A DNA stretch of 64,000 nt, taken from Atherinomorus stipes. Lineage: Eukaryota; Chordata; Actinopteri; Atheriniformes; Atherinidae. Under the pieces are notes generated by a model. It ran no database searches. It was not told where the DNA came from and was given only the letters and a program-made list of their open reading frames with translations. Positions within the stretch are counted from its first letter, which is position 1. Every line of letters begins with the position of its first letter. Below, piece by piece: positions 12,704 to 24,425 of the stretch. Location: positions 237,884 to 301,883 of the forward strand of contig JALJCO010001388.1 of the NCBI GenBank assembly GCA_023101725.1. Reading direction: 5' to 3'. Made by a program: the position numbers and the translations under genes.

Positions 12704-13354
12704 AGGGGAAGTTAGTTTTTTTTTTAATCTGGACCTATTTTCTAGCATGAAATAAGTTCATTTACTCACTCAGACAGTTTTGGTGCAACTTGAATTCCTT
12801 CAGGAGATATTTAGATCCACTCGAGATCAGCGTATGTCCAGTATAATGTAAGTGATGGGGCAACCGCGTGCAGCCTCTAAGTAAGGCATTATCTGCCACA
12901 AACTCCTTCATTTCGCCAATGTTTTGTTATGAAACATTAGTCGGAACCCCCTGTGAGCTCGTAGCAGCTTATTTGTGGTGATTCATCCTTATTTACAGAC
13001 ATTTACTTGTTATGGTGTCACATAATAGTGACGTCATCAAAGCCGCTGCAGTAAAAATGTCTCAATAAGGACGAATCACCCCCAAAAAAGCCACTTCGAG
13101 CTCACAGGGGGGGTCCGACTATTGTTTCGCAACAAAACATTGGCGAAATGAAGGAGTTTGTGGCAGATAATGCTTTATTTAGAGGCTGCGCGCGTTTTCC
13201 CCATCACTTCCATTATATTGGACATACGCTGATCTCGAGTGGATCTAAATATCTCCCGAAGGAATTCAAGCTACACTAAAACTGTCTGGGTGAGTAAATT
13301 AATGTATTTCATACTAGAAAATATGTCCAGATTGAAAAAAAATGAACTTCCCCT
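12704..13354. mobile_element. Foldback element flanked by TTAA
   Basis: Almost the whole 651 bp is an inverted repeat with arms of about 300 bp: AGGGGAAGTT at the left, AACTTCCCCT at the right; GATCCACTCGAGATCAGCGT is mirrored by ACGCTGATCTCGAGTGGATC. Flanked by TTAA (12700-12703, 13355-13358), the target of piggyBac/Kolobok-type transposases. Confidence 0.85.
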
Positions 13355-13358
13355 TTAA

Positions 13359-14287
13359 GCACGGTGATACAACCACAAAAAAAAAAAAAAAAAAAAATCC
13401 CAATCTGCTGCACCTCACGCCACTCATTTCTGATGAAGTAGTCTGCACAGGAAGACAAGTCAAGTCAAAAGGAGCTGTGATCTTTGCAGTGAACAACTGT
13501 GTGAAACCTCAAGGTAACGGTCGCTTGCAGCTGCACTGCACTTAAAAGCTCACATTTTACACCAGAGATGTATCAAAACTTTGTGAAAACTCTGCCTCTT
13601 GGCTGAGGATGCAGCAGATGGAGGGAAGTGAAAACAAGAAGAAAAACAACTTTGTTGATTTGAGAAAAGATGAAGTGCAGGTAGAGTCCAAGCAGAGAAA
13701 AAACCTTGTCTGAGAAAGGCAAAAATAACAAACACTCCAAAAGGAAATCCTTTGCAGAGAAGATGAACAGCATGATTCTGTGTACAGGGGAAACAGAGAT
13801 GAATGAGGAACAGACAAAGCAGGCGTCTACCTCGCATGTGCACATGCCTTAGCAACATGTGGCAACCATTTGCTTAGTTCGCTGCAAGGCTAAGGACTGT
13901 GTGCACATGGATGTTTGTGTTTACATATGCATGTTTATACCCCTTAAATGCGCACGTGTTGAGTGCCTGCGTTCATACACACGACTGCTGTCTGTTACAC
14001 CAAACATCTGCATCAGTTTACCTGATTCTGGCTCTGAGTCATGGAGCAAGTTTAGCTGTGTAGCAGGAAAGTTTATGAAATCCCTCACTTTAGACTCCTT
14101 TCTAGGAAAAGGAAAACAATGGAAACAACTTATATTCCCTTTTTTCTATCATATTAGTCTTTCACGCTCATATTACTGGTCTTTACAAATCCCTTCGAGG
14201 CTTATTTGCTGTTAAATCTGAGAGTGAAAAAAAAATTTTTACTGAAAAATTGTGTCTCAAAACACAAGAAAAACATGCTGTGAAAAA
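13359..14287. other. No gene seen
   Basis: Unique-looking DNA. Overlapping short frames on both strands at 13550-13860 lack domains and splice context. Confidence 0.45.
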
Positions 14288-14653
14288 TTTTAATAGTCCA
14301 GGGAGCTAAATAAAATGGCAAAGTTTGGGAGAAATGTGTTCCACATACATTCACCAGCCACTCTGTTAGGTACACCTTGCTAGTACTGGGTTGGACCTCC
14401 TTAATTCCTTGTGATATAAACTCAGCTGCACATCCATGATGACAATCTCCCATTTCACCACATCCCAAAGGTGTTATGTTGGATATAATGTTGTGACTGT
14501 GGAGACCATTGGAGTAGTGAACCCATTGTCATATTCAAGAAACTAGTTAGAAATGATTTGAGCTTTTTGACATGGTGCCAGAAATGGTCATCAGGAGATG
14601 GGTCATCATAAAGGGATGGTCATGATCAGCAGTAAGACACATATAGGCTGTGA
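14288..14653 (-). mobile_element. Tc1-like 3' relic fused to tRNA-Ile (copy 1)
   Basis: The reverse strand matches the 3' end of a common fish Tc1 family: the terminal repeat ending in a 'ggtgtacctaa' motif and degenerate coding sequence around the catalytic region. The same segment, with the tRNA and about 80 bp beyond it, recurs at 37492-38040, so this is one half of a 540 bp duplicated chimeric repeat (14288-14830). Confidence 0.65.
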
Positions 14654-14747
14654 GCTCCAGTAGCGCAATTGGTCAGCGCGCAGTACTTATAATACAGTCC
14701 CCTGCAGAGCAATGCTGAGGTTGTGAGTTCAAGCCTCACCTGGAGTA
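14654..14747 (+). tRNA. tRNA-Ile(UAU), intron-containing, chimeric-repeat copy 1
   Basis: A full cloverleaf can be drawn: anticodon loop CTTATAA, stem CAGTA/TGCTG, an intron of about 20 nt, and T loop TTCAAGC. The acceptor end is GCTCCAG/CTGGAGT, so the first pair is a G-T wobble. No run of four T follows within 70 nt, so Pol III termination is doubtful. It is joined to a Tc1 relic upstream, exactly as at 37.5 kb. Confidence 0.65.
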
Positions 14748-14939
14748 CACCTTTAAATATCTGTAAAAGTACATTTAGAGTCAGGACCCTTCAAATAAGG
14801 TAATGCTCAGTTCAAAAAAAGGGGTCTGAAGTCAGTCAGTCATTTCTGTACTGCTTATCCAGTTCAGGGTCACAGGGGTTGCTGGAGTCTATCCCAGTTA
14901 TCATCAGGTGAGAGGCAGGGAACACCTGGACAGTTTGCT

Positions 14940-15085
14940 AGTCTGTTGCACCAGATGTGTCTGACCATTTGCTGAGGTCAGTCACACCTGGATTAACCAG
15001 TTCATCCAATCATGTAAGACAGGAAACAAAGGTGCAGTATTAAGTTCAGGAAGTACTGTAGATGTGCATAAACCCTATTAATGTT
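14940..15085. repeat. Foldback MITE, family copy 3 (partial)
   Basis: Carries the ACACCTGGATTAACCAGTTC and TTAAGTTCAGGAAGTACTGT segments of the MITEs at 7.2 and 7.9 kb. Confidence 0.6.
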
Positions 15086-15762
15086 ATCTCGGGAAATGAT
15101 CTATCAGTCTTTACAAAATTACAAAATGATGATAGTGAGCTGTAAATGAGTACTTCCTATGTTAATGCCTCATGGTTCATTATTGCTGTCATGACAAATA
15201 AGGAGGACCTACAACATTTGATAAAGGTATGCATGTGCAGCTCTGTTTCCTGAACTGCATTATTAAAAGTCTGCTCTCAGATTGGTGGAGATTCTTAGTC
15301 ATCCAGGTCAAACTAAACCTGGAAACTTGAATAAAGGCATTTGAACTTCTATTTCCTGGTTTTTTGAAGAGGTTTCACTTCTTATCCAAAATACTTCTTC
15401 AGTTTGGAAAAATCCTATAGGTTAATTATCTTCCAAGATCCAAGGAAAATAAGTCCAGTTGTCTTAATTCAAGATCTCAGGTCTGCTCATAAGACCAGAC
15501 AGTGGTTTCTGATGGGAAATTTTAACTCTGTGCAGGTTATTGAAAGTTTTATTGTCTCCAATAACCTATAAATTTCACTGACTAATGACGATCATCACAA
15601 TCATAAAAGAGGACAGGCCTGTTTTCTAACATCAATGATTTGTGTCTTTTTAGTAATTTTAAGAAGCTCAAAACAAAAACAATGACTGACCAAAAGCACT
15701 ACTTTGAATTGAATTATTACTTCTGGAGCTAACTCTGTTGGACTTGCCTTTTTTCTTTTATC
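15086..15762. other. No gene; interspersed repeat fragment
   Basis: At about 15288-15420 lies a fragment of a very common fish repeat (AGTCATCCAGGTCAA; CACTTCTTATCC...CTTCTTCAG). The remainder is unassigned. Confidence 0.4.
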
Positions 15763-15766
15763 TTAA

Positions 15767-16927
15767 AGGAGCTGTATCATGCTTTTCAAACGTTCCAAAA
15801 GTCAAATACAGGCATTTATAAGCTAAAAATGAAAAATGTTCCCATCGCTACTATAGAAACTAATTTGGTGTTAAATATTAGTTTTTCTATGCGTCTAATT
15901 TCCAACATGGAAGTAAGATGTTTTAGTACATGTTTTATGCCCATTTCATGACTGAAGAGACACTGATTCTGAAGGGTCACAGAACTGTTTGTAACACCGG
16001 AACCAGCAGCTCACACGGATGTTATTTGTAAACATTGATGAATAATCGGACTCCGATCGACAGGATAAAATGGACCAGCCTGTTATGGAGCTCTATGCAC
16101 TCAAGCCAGAGTCTGACATGGAGTTTGAAGTACACGCAGTACCACAGAAGTACCACAGAAGTACCACAGAGACCCCTGACAAGTAAGTAAATTGGGAACA
16201 AATCATAGGCTAACAGTTAGCATTGAGCTGAGAGACGTGTTTCACTCACCGGTGCTGTTGTCTGTCCATGCGCATTTCTATAGTAGGAACTGTGTCAGGT
16301 TTCAGAAGTAATCCCCGAGAAAAAAAACTTTACTGCCCGAGATTCATGAAGTTGTCAGGAGTGAAGTTCACACACAAAGTTGAGTTTTTTTTTTTCTGCT
16401 CCTGAAGTTATAATCCAACCACTCCTGGCAAGTTGATTTGTCCAGTACAACAAATAAACTCCCACACTGAACGCAACCACATTTTTCCCAACTTGCCGTC
16501 CACTAGAGCTTAAAAAAATAAATAAATAAATAAATAAAATAAAATTCTCCTGAACTCTGGAGCAAACATCTGTTAGCTGATGGTTGCTTGTCTCTGAGGA
16601 AATCTTCCTGCAGGCTGTTAGTTTCTTCCTCAGAGAGTGTGTACAGGTTAGGATTCTCTTTGAGTTTCAGTTCAACAAAGAGGGCGTCTTGCTACGATGC
16701 TGCGCATGTGTGTTTGTCGCTTCGTGATTGGTGCCACCTCGTTGCGTATACCGGTGTAAGTCAGTTATGTTAAAGAAGCTACAGCTTGGCCTGAATATTC
16801 ATATACTGTATTTCTCAAATATGCACAAATAAAGAAAAAACAACTTAAATGAAGTTTGATTTATGAGGAAATAACACAGAAACATGCTGAAAAGCTCTAA
16901 TAAGTCCTTTTTCATGATAGGGCTCCT
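15767..16927. mobile_element. TTAA-flanked element with an exon-like ORF
   Basis: Inverted ends AGGAGCTGTATCATG and, reverse-complemented, AGGAGCCCTATCATG, flanked by TTAA at 15763-15766 and 16928-16931. Inside, 16070-16182 reads from ATG (MDQPVMELYALKPESDMEFE...) up to a perfect donor AA|GTAAGTA, like a first coding exon. No transposase core is visible. Confidence 0.75.
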
Positions 16928-17702
16928 TTAATGTAATCTTTAAATGGGGCTGAAGCCAAACCTTAAAAACCAAAGTGAATTCTGCAAGCTTAATTGCATT
17001 TTCCCAACACAACAAACTGTGTGTTTGTAAGATTCTGCACTAATAGTAGGTTTTTTTTTTTCTTTTTCTTTCTTTTAGTATCTTGTCATTTTCATCTGTG
17101 TGAGAGAGATGAGTGGACTAGCTTGCTTTATTCAGTGCAGATTCAAAGTTGTTCTCTTCACTTTTGGGTATTCTTATCTGATTTATTGTTCCATTAAGAG
17201 GACAAACAAGCATCATTTCCTTGAAAAGGGTAACATATTGTGGTCAGATAAACCATTCAACATACAGTACTATGTGTTTTTTATTCTACCACATCTGATG
17301 CTGAAAACCAGGTCAATACATGTTTCTGATGATCGTCTTATTTCTCTCGGCTTTGCAATCATTTTTGAAAGAAAATGATTACTTGTGAATGCTTTAAGTT
17401 GTTTATTTGATGTTAAACCAGTTTATGTTAAAATCTCTGAGTAAAATGATTTTCCTCTTCCAGTTGCAATCTCTGAGAACATTTTGTAATTCCTCAAGAA
17501 AAACATTGCGGTCGATGGAGGCCTATATATTCCTATCAGTGCAAACATCATCTGTGGTAAAAGACTTACATCAAGACCAATACATTCGAAGTTGTTTTCA
17601 AATTACCAGTTTACCCCACCCCCACCCTCTAGACCTTAAGACCTATCTTCACTATACATCTTGTAGCCTTATAAACCACCTGCATCCAACAAGGATTCTT
17701 TT

Positions 17703-18385
17703 ATGGAAGGGCAAAATTAATCGACAATCGATAATTGATCGTTATAAATTTTTTTCAATCACGTAATTTTTTTCGATCATCCGACGCTCGATCACAGTGT
17801 ACATCTTGAAGCTATGCAATAAATTTCACTATGTGGCAATAATAAAATATCTTACCAGTGGGGGTGATGTAGCCTAAAGACAGCAGAGAAAACCGCCTGC
17901 AAGCTGCCGTCTTCCCGTCACAGCAGCTGAAAGAAGGCTCGTCTAATCATAAAGCGAGCACGGCGAAGTCTGGTGTGGGATCATTTTGCGTTAGAAAATG
18001 ACACCTAAAATTGTAAATACTGCAACACGTGTTATAAAAACTCGATAACTCCCATGATGAACTATTTAAAAATCGCTCATCTGACTGTGCTTAAAGATAA
18101 TGAATCCTCTGTTCAACCACCGTTGCCTCAGTCTGAAGCCGGAGGAGCTGTGATGCTAAACAGGCAGACAAAATCATGGAGGGAATCTGTAAAATTATTT
18201 TAGTGGATATGTTGCCCAGAAGTGTCGTCGATGGGAAAGGTTTCCGAGATTTGATGAATTTACTTGAACCAGTCTATCAATTTCCTTCATATCGCACCAT
18301 TACCAGGTTCATTGAAACAAGAGAAGCAAAAGCAGGAGCTGCTAAATAAGTTAGCCACAGCAGCTAGCACTGCCATAACAACAGA
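17703..18385 (+). pseudogene. hAT transposase N-terminal relic (BED finger)
   Basis: From 17966 a BED-finger-like frame is readable (VWDHFALEND, then NCKYCNTCYKNSITPMMNYL), interrupted by a stop, and from about 18200 a hAT-type segment (VDMLPRSVVDGKGFRDLMNL, LEPVYQFPSYRTITRFIE) that ends in a stop at 18349. The left end (TTAATCGACAATCGAT) resembles hAT termini. It appears cut off by the LINE tail at 18390. Confidence 0.65.
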
Positions 18386-18389
18386 CTGA

Positions 18390-21290
18390 ATGAAATGAAA
18401 AATGAAAATGAAAAATACTTTATTCATCCCAGAAGGGAAATTCAGTATTGTAAAAGCTTACTCTTTTTTCTTTTTTTTTTTTTTTTTAATAAACAAAAAA
18501 GTCAGTCAGTCTTGTTCTTTAGGGTGATGGCTGCTGGCAGGAATGAATTTCTGTATCTCTCCGTCCTACAGCGAACCTGACGCAGCCTCCCACTGAACAC
18601 ACTTTTGATTCTTCACCGTGTTGTGGAGAGGATGGGAAGAGTCCTCCATCATCTTCATCAGCTGGGGCAGCATTCTTTTTTGAACGATCAGCTCCAGCGG
18701 CTCCAGAGTCATTCCCAGCACAGAACCAGCTTTCTTGATCAGCTTGTTTAGTTTCTTCAAGTCTCTGGTTCTGATGCTGCTGCCCCAGCAGATGGCTGCA
18801 AAGCTAATTGCACTTTCCACAACAGACATGTAGAAGATCTGCAACATCTTGGTGCAGACGTTGAATGATCTCAGCTTCCTTAAGAAGTAGCTCTGACCTT
18901 TCTTGTAGATGTAGTCAGTGTTGCATTTCCAGTCGAGTCTGTTGTTGAGCAGAACTCCAAGGTATTTGTAGTTCTTCACCACCTCCACCTCCTCTTCCAG
19001 GATGTAGACAGGACTATGCTGCTTATTCTTGCTCCTCCTAAAGTCAACAATCATCTCTTTAGTCTTGCTGGTATTTAAGATGAGCTGATTGTCACCGCAC
19101 CATTTCACAAACTGATTGACCAGTTCCCTGTACTTGGCTTCTTGTCCATCACTGATACACCCCACAACTGCAGAGTCATCAGAGTATTTCTGCAGATGAC
19201 AGGACTCAGAGTTGTACTGGAAGTCTGAGGTGTACAGTGTAAAGAGGAATGGTGAGAGTACAGGCCCTTGTGGTGCTCCAGTGCTGCTGATCACCATCTC
19301 AGACACACAACCTTTCAGTCTCACAAACTGTGGTCTGTTTATTAGGTAGTTGTAAATCCAGGTGGTTGTGGAGGATCCACCTGGAAGTTATGGAGCTTCT
19401 CACATAGCAAAGCAGGCTGAATAGTATTAAAGGCACTTGAAAAATCAAAGAACATGACCCTCAAAGTGCTGCCTGACTGGTCCAGATGAGAGTGGGCTCT
19501 CTGAAGCAGGAAGATGATGGCGTCTTCAACCCCAAGCCCATTACGATATGCGAACTGTAATGGGTCCTGAATAGGGCTGGGTTAAACGATTATTTTTTAA
19601 ACGATTAATCTATCGATAATTTTTCGATGCATCGATTAATCTAACAATTCACTTTTTTAGTACGATTCAACTCGATTCGATTCGATTATCGATTATCTCC
19701 TCATAAATTGACAGACAGCAATTTATATATGCTGATATAGGTATCTCAAATGTAAAAAAGAGCATGAATAAAAAGGCAGTGGGAGCCAGCAGCCTGTCAT
19801 TGAGTTTTTCATGAACCAACAGAATGTAAAATCTATGTTGAAAACACAGCTGACTGAAAAACAGGCTTTTAATTCTTTCATTTACATGAAAATAATAATA
19901 AAAAAGGTCATTATTAAAATAATATGGTCATGTAAACTTGGAGGATTTAAGCTAAGACAGATATTATTTTCCAACAAAATATAATGAAGATAAGTAAACA
20001 TTCAGAGTTGAACATCTATATTGAACATGGGTCTAGCTTCCAGAAAAAGTGCATCTTCATCTTTATTCTGTTAATGCTTAATACGGGTGCCAATCACTTG
20101 GAAATTAAATTAAAAATGCTTTATTTATCCCAGAAGTGACAACACAGTACTATTACCAACAGATGAAACACTAACATGAGGTTGAGAATGTGACTTTAAT
20201 TATATACAGTCAGAGACGAGACAGCTCCCGGTATCAGCTGCAGTACACACCCACGGCCAGCAGATGGAGCTCGTGCTTCATGCTGACCATCTCAAACAGG
20301 CCTGACGTGTCTGAAGACATGGCGTCCATCTCACGGAAGTTGTCTCATGTCTCATTAGGCTTCGGATTCGCCATCCCTAATATCCCTATACCTTCGATAA
20401 ACGAGTGTGGGCCTTCACTGCCTTACACTTTGGAAACTTGGAAGAACCACTCGCGGAGATCGCGCCGCCATCTTTGTTTTAGTCTGAAGTCGCATGGCGC
20501 CGCCATCTTTGTTTTGGTCTGACAACGCATCGGAACGCATATTTTGCGTCGACGTATTTTTTTCGTCGACGTAATCGGTTACGTTGACGAATCGTCCCAG
20601 CCCTAGTCCTGAAAGGTGTTCACTTGCTTGTTGAGGAGAGCCAGTAAGAGTCTCTCCAGGACTTTCATGATGTGAGATGTCAGGGCAACTGGTCTGTAGT
20701 CATTTGGTTCAGCTGGTTGTGGTTTTTTAGGGACAGGAACAAGACAGGATGTTTTCCACAGCACAGGAACTCTGTTCTGTCTCAGGCTGGTGTTAAAAAG
20801 GTGCTGGAGAACCGGACATAGTTGTTCTGAGTAGGTCTTGAGAACTCTGGGACTGTTCAGTTTCTCTAGTTGTTTCTTGACCTGGTCACAGGAGACAGTC
20901 AGGCTGGAGGTGGAGGCAATGTGGAGGGAGATGAGACTGTGTTCAGGTCCATGACTGAGGTGCAGGGTGACAGAGTGGAGGTGGGACAGGAAAGCTGTGG
21001 GCTCATGGAGGGTGTGTGGTGTGTTGGGTTGTCGGCAGGGGGGGAACTGAACCTATTGAAGAACATGTTCAGTTCGTTAGCTCTATCCAGACCTCCGTCA
21101 GTCTGGTCCCCCTTTAACTTGAAGCCAGTGATCTTCATTCCCGACCACATTTCCCTCACGTTCCCTCCACCTGGGGCAGGACCTTGCTCCCGACCCGGAG
21201 AGGACACTCCACCCTTTTCCGGGCGAGGTACAAGTTTTTGTTGTAAGTCACAATATGAGGGGAACATGAGCTGCTTGGCGGAGGTCTGCG
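18390..21290 (-). mobile_element. L2-like LINE, 5'-truncated, split by a hAT element
   Basis: Minus-strand non-LTR retrotransposon. 18566-19324 is an open 252-codon frame with reverse transcriptase motifs GAPQGPVLSPFLFTLYTSDF and YSDD (usually YADD), then NTSKTKEMIVDF and YKYLGVLL. The 3' end at 18390-18450 has a short ATGAAA-type tail and TACTTTATTCATCCCAGAAG. Upstream RT and linker sequence continues at 20614-21290 (frame with NVREMWSGMKITGFK, ANELNMFFNRFSSP). A frameshift is visible near 19375. The hAT at 19572-20605 interrupts it. Dead copy. Confidence 0.85.
19572..20605. mobile_element. hAT element inserted in the LINE
   Basis: 1,034 bp with perfect 10 bp inverted ends (TAGGGCTGGG/CCCAGCCCTA) and a perfect 8 bp target duplication GTCCTGAA (19564-19571 and 20606-20613), diagnostic of hAT. 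No transposase seen. Internally, near 20104-20150, it carries a piece like the 3' tail of an L2 element (TTTATTTATCCCAGAAG). Confidence 0.93.
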
Positions 21291-21664
21291 CTCTCTGAGT
21301 GCTTTTCTAGTTTTACAATTTAATCCAATCACTAGGACCTTTCTGGCATGATTTGATATTTGTACTGATTGAGCTTGACTTCTTGAAAAAAAGATCACAG
21401 GCTCAAATCCCAATTATGGCATGACTCCAGCAGTCTCAGAGTCAACATTAGTGGTAGACAGACAGGTGAAGGTACCTTCTCTTAGGTTTGACAAAGGGCT
21501 GCAAGCTGTGGTGTAAGCATATGCCAGAATGAAATTCTGATGGTATGACAACCTTGAGCAAAAATATTGCAGTTTCACTGTATGACATGACATGATGATT
21601 ATGCTCTTAAATATTGTTTGTTGAATTTCTAAGTAAAAAAACAAACAAAAAAATATATATACAT

Positions 21665-21667
<3 letters not shown>

Positions 21668-21709
<42 letters not shown>
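21668..21709. repeat. (AT)n microsatellite
   Basis: About 21 AT units. Confidence 0.95.
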
Positions 21710-21711
<2 letters not shown>

Positions 21712-21737
21712 TTGAACAATGCCTTTTATTGGGAGCT

Positions 21738-23036
21738 GATGTCACGCCCATCTACTTTCGCCCCATGGGACCTAAGACATGAAAAAATATGAATGGAAGT
21801 CAATGAGGAGAAAATAATTATCTTCTGGTCCCAGTCGTTCTCTGCCCTGGATTCCAGAAATGTTGGTTATGGATTTAATTGAAAATTTTTCATGCAAAGA
21901 AAAATTTAAATACCGCAACGATTTTCAATTATTTCAGGATTTACTTGACATGGCTTTGTGGACTACAGCTCTCGCCGTGAGTGAAGACATTGATCCCTGC
22001 AACGGGTGTGAACGAGTGTGATGGACCGAGCAGTAAGGACAGCCAGGCAACAGGGTATAGTTCAAAAATAGTTTTTTTTTTTATTTAACCCAAAAAAGTA
22101 ATAAAGTGTACACAAAAACGAATCAAAGAATGGGCCCGTAAAAGAGGTCAAAGTAACAAAACTTTTTAAATTAGCTGGCAACAAAACAAGACTTACTCAA
22201 ACAAACTGACCTAACACAATGAGACAAAAAAAGGGGAACTTAAATAGTGGCTGATCAGCCCACAGAAGAAACACAAGGGGTAAGACATACAAAAGACCTA
22301 ACTAAACTAAATGAAACAACCCCCCCCACCCCCACCCCCCATGTACACTGATGTGGTATGTTCCCAATCAACTCAGCCCCTTGGCCACCTGCTGGTTCCT
22401 CAGCCAAGGGACTGGAGCAACTGCAAAACTCAAAGGAAATACAAATTAAATCATGGCAAACAATGTAAACCAAGATGTGCGCACTAATTTTAGATTACAG
22501 TGTTGTCAATAACTAAATAATGAAATGGCTCTGTAAATTAAATCCTATGTAAAGAAACAAAAAATAATGGTGTAGTGTTTATGGTTACCACATCTGTGTG
22601 GCTGTAACAGCAGCCATCACAACGAGACTGGCCATCATTCCATCGGGGTAATGGAAAGACTCAAAATTTTACTGACTTATAATGGTTTTCACCTCTGTCC
22701 GTGGTCTTTTCCTGTTCTTGAAAAAATACAATAAAAAAGCGGTGACGTGCTGGAGTAAAATTGCAAGGGTAGCGTACTCGGGCAGCTGGTGACATATGTT
22801 GCTTGCGACGAGAGCTGTAGTCCACACAGAGGCTTCAAGTAAATCCTGAAACAATCTAAAATCTTCATGGTATTTTATTGTTTCTTTGCACAAAATTTTT
22901 TTATTTAAATCCATGTCCATATCCAGAATCCAGGACAGAGAGTGACTGGGACCAGAAGATAATTATTTTCTCCCCATTGACTTACATTATTTTTTCGTCT
23001 CTTAGGTCCCATGGGGCTCACCGGAAGGGGCGTGAC
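21738..23036. mobile_element. Element with long inverted arms (about 260 bp)
   Basis: GTCACGCCC at the left and GGGCGTGAC at the right end the arms. CCCATGGGACCTAAGA is mirrored by TCTTAGGTCCCATGGG, and AATAATTATCTTCTGGTCCC by GGGACCAGAAGATAATTATT. Arms run to about 22000 and from about 22780. The centre (22010-22700) is unrelated, with a polyC tract at 22319-22340. Superfamily not determined. Confidence 0.75.
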
Positions 23037-24425
23037 TTCGTCTCCCTACTGTAAGATATTTCTAACAAGAAGAAACAAGTTAGTAATACTCAACTCTGTA
23101 CTCCCTCAGCCATCTTGCACGCTGTACTACACAAACACCACAGGGAAATTTCCATACACTCTTACCGCACATGCGCAGTGCACACAACTCGAGGTACACC
23201 TGACTGACAGAACATAGTTCATACAGCAGGCACATGATGGTATGATGAAAATGTAATGGTATTCATACCGTGACTTTTTCATACCATGGGATACTTTGAA
23301 ACCGGAAACTGGCACATCTCTAGTGTGGTGGTGAGCAACACTGCGTCAGTGCAGGATGGTTCTTGGTCTCCTAGTTTAAACCTCAGCTTGGACCTGTCTG
23401 TGTGGAGTCTGCATGTTCTCCTTGTGCATGCAAGAAAACTAAAAAAAGAAATTCAGAGCTTTGGTTCAATTGTAGAAATGGTTTAAGACTGGTTTCCTTG
23501 GTGTCAGATGATCACCACAGTACGGACAGACAGACTGAGTGAAGGTTTGACAGGCAGGACAGAAGACAAAGCACGAAACTAGCTGACATTCATATGAAAC
23601 TGTTTTGTGTTAGCTGCTTGGTGACAGGAAGGTCACCATGACAATATGAGCCAGGCCAAGTGTGGCCTCGCCTAGAAACATGAATAGGCCTCCTCAACAG
23701 CCATCCATCCCTCCCACCATCCCTCCTTCCTGACGCCCTCTCTACACAACCAGCAAATCCATGCTGAGAACGCCAATACAACAGCTTCCTCTGTTGGCCG
23801 TCTTTGTATGAAAAGTTGATGGTAATTGCCCGCAGATGCCACATTAGGATAAGATAGCAGGGGACTGGAGAATTGCCTCTGAAAAGAATATTCAGAGAGG
23901 AAAAATAGAGGCCATAACTGCGGTTTCAAAGAGACAAGAGAGGAGTTATTCAGGATCGTCACAGAGGAGTCTGAGGTTTCTCAGGAGAACTCTGGCCGGG
24001 GGACAGCATTGTCATCAAAAGAACATTGTAGAAGCAGTTGGAGACCAATATGGCCAGAATAAAATTCCCTTTTTTGAAAGACAGTTTTCTATTCATGCTT
24101 TTTTCTGTTTCCACTAAAGACTGCAAAATGAAAAGAAAATCTAAAGGACATGATCTCTTCAATGCATAATGCTGGAGTTATTCTGTGTTTTCCAAACGAA
24201 CAATGTGCTATTCAGTCTCTCATATTACTGCCTGCAACTGTGCACCATACTTCCAAGCAAACACAAAGAAGTCACCTTGAAGCTGGCTTTAAACAGGTCC
24301 AATAGCTTAGTAAATGTGATGATAAGGGTTAACATAGCTAAACTGATATAGAAAATAATTAAATTAAAATACAAATTACAATTTAAGGATGGCTTTCAAG
24401 CTTGTGAGATGAACAAATACAACAG
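23037..24425. other. No gene; decayed hAT end at 23228-23330
   Basis: Around 23228-23330 a hAT-type terminus (ATTCATACCGTGAC...CACATCTCTAGTG) is visible. No coding exon recognised in the rest. Confidence 0.4.

Noticed and set aside
20190..20522. 110-codon plus-strand frame
   Set aside because: Lies wholly inside the hAT element and shows no transposase motif.
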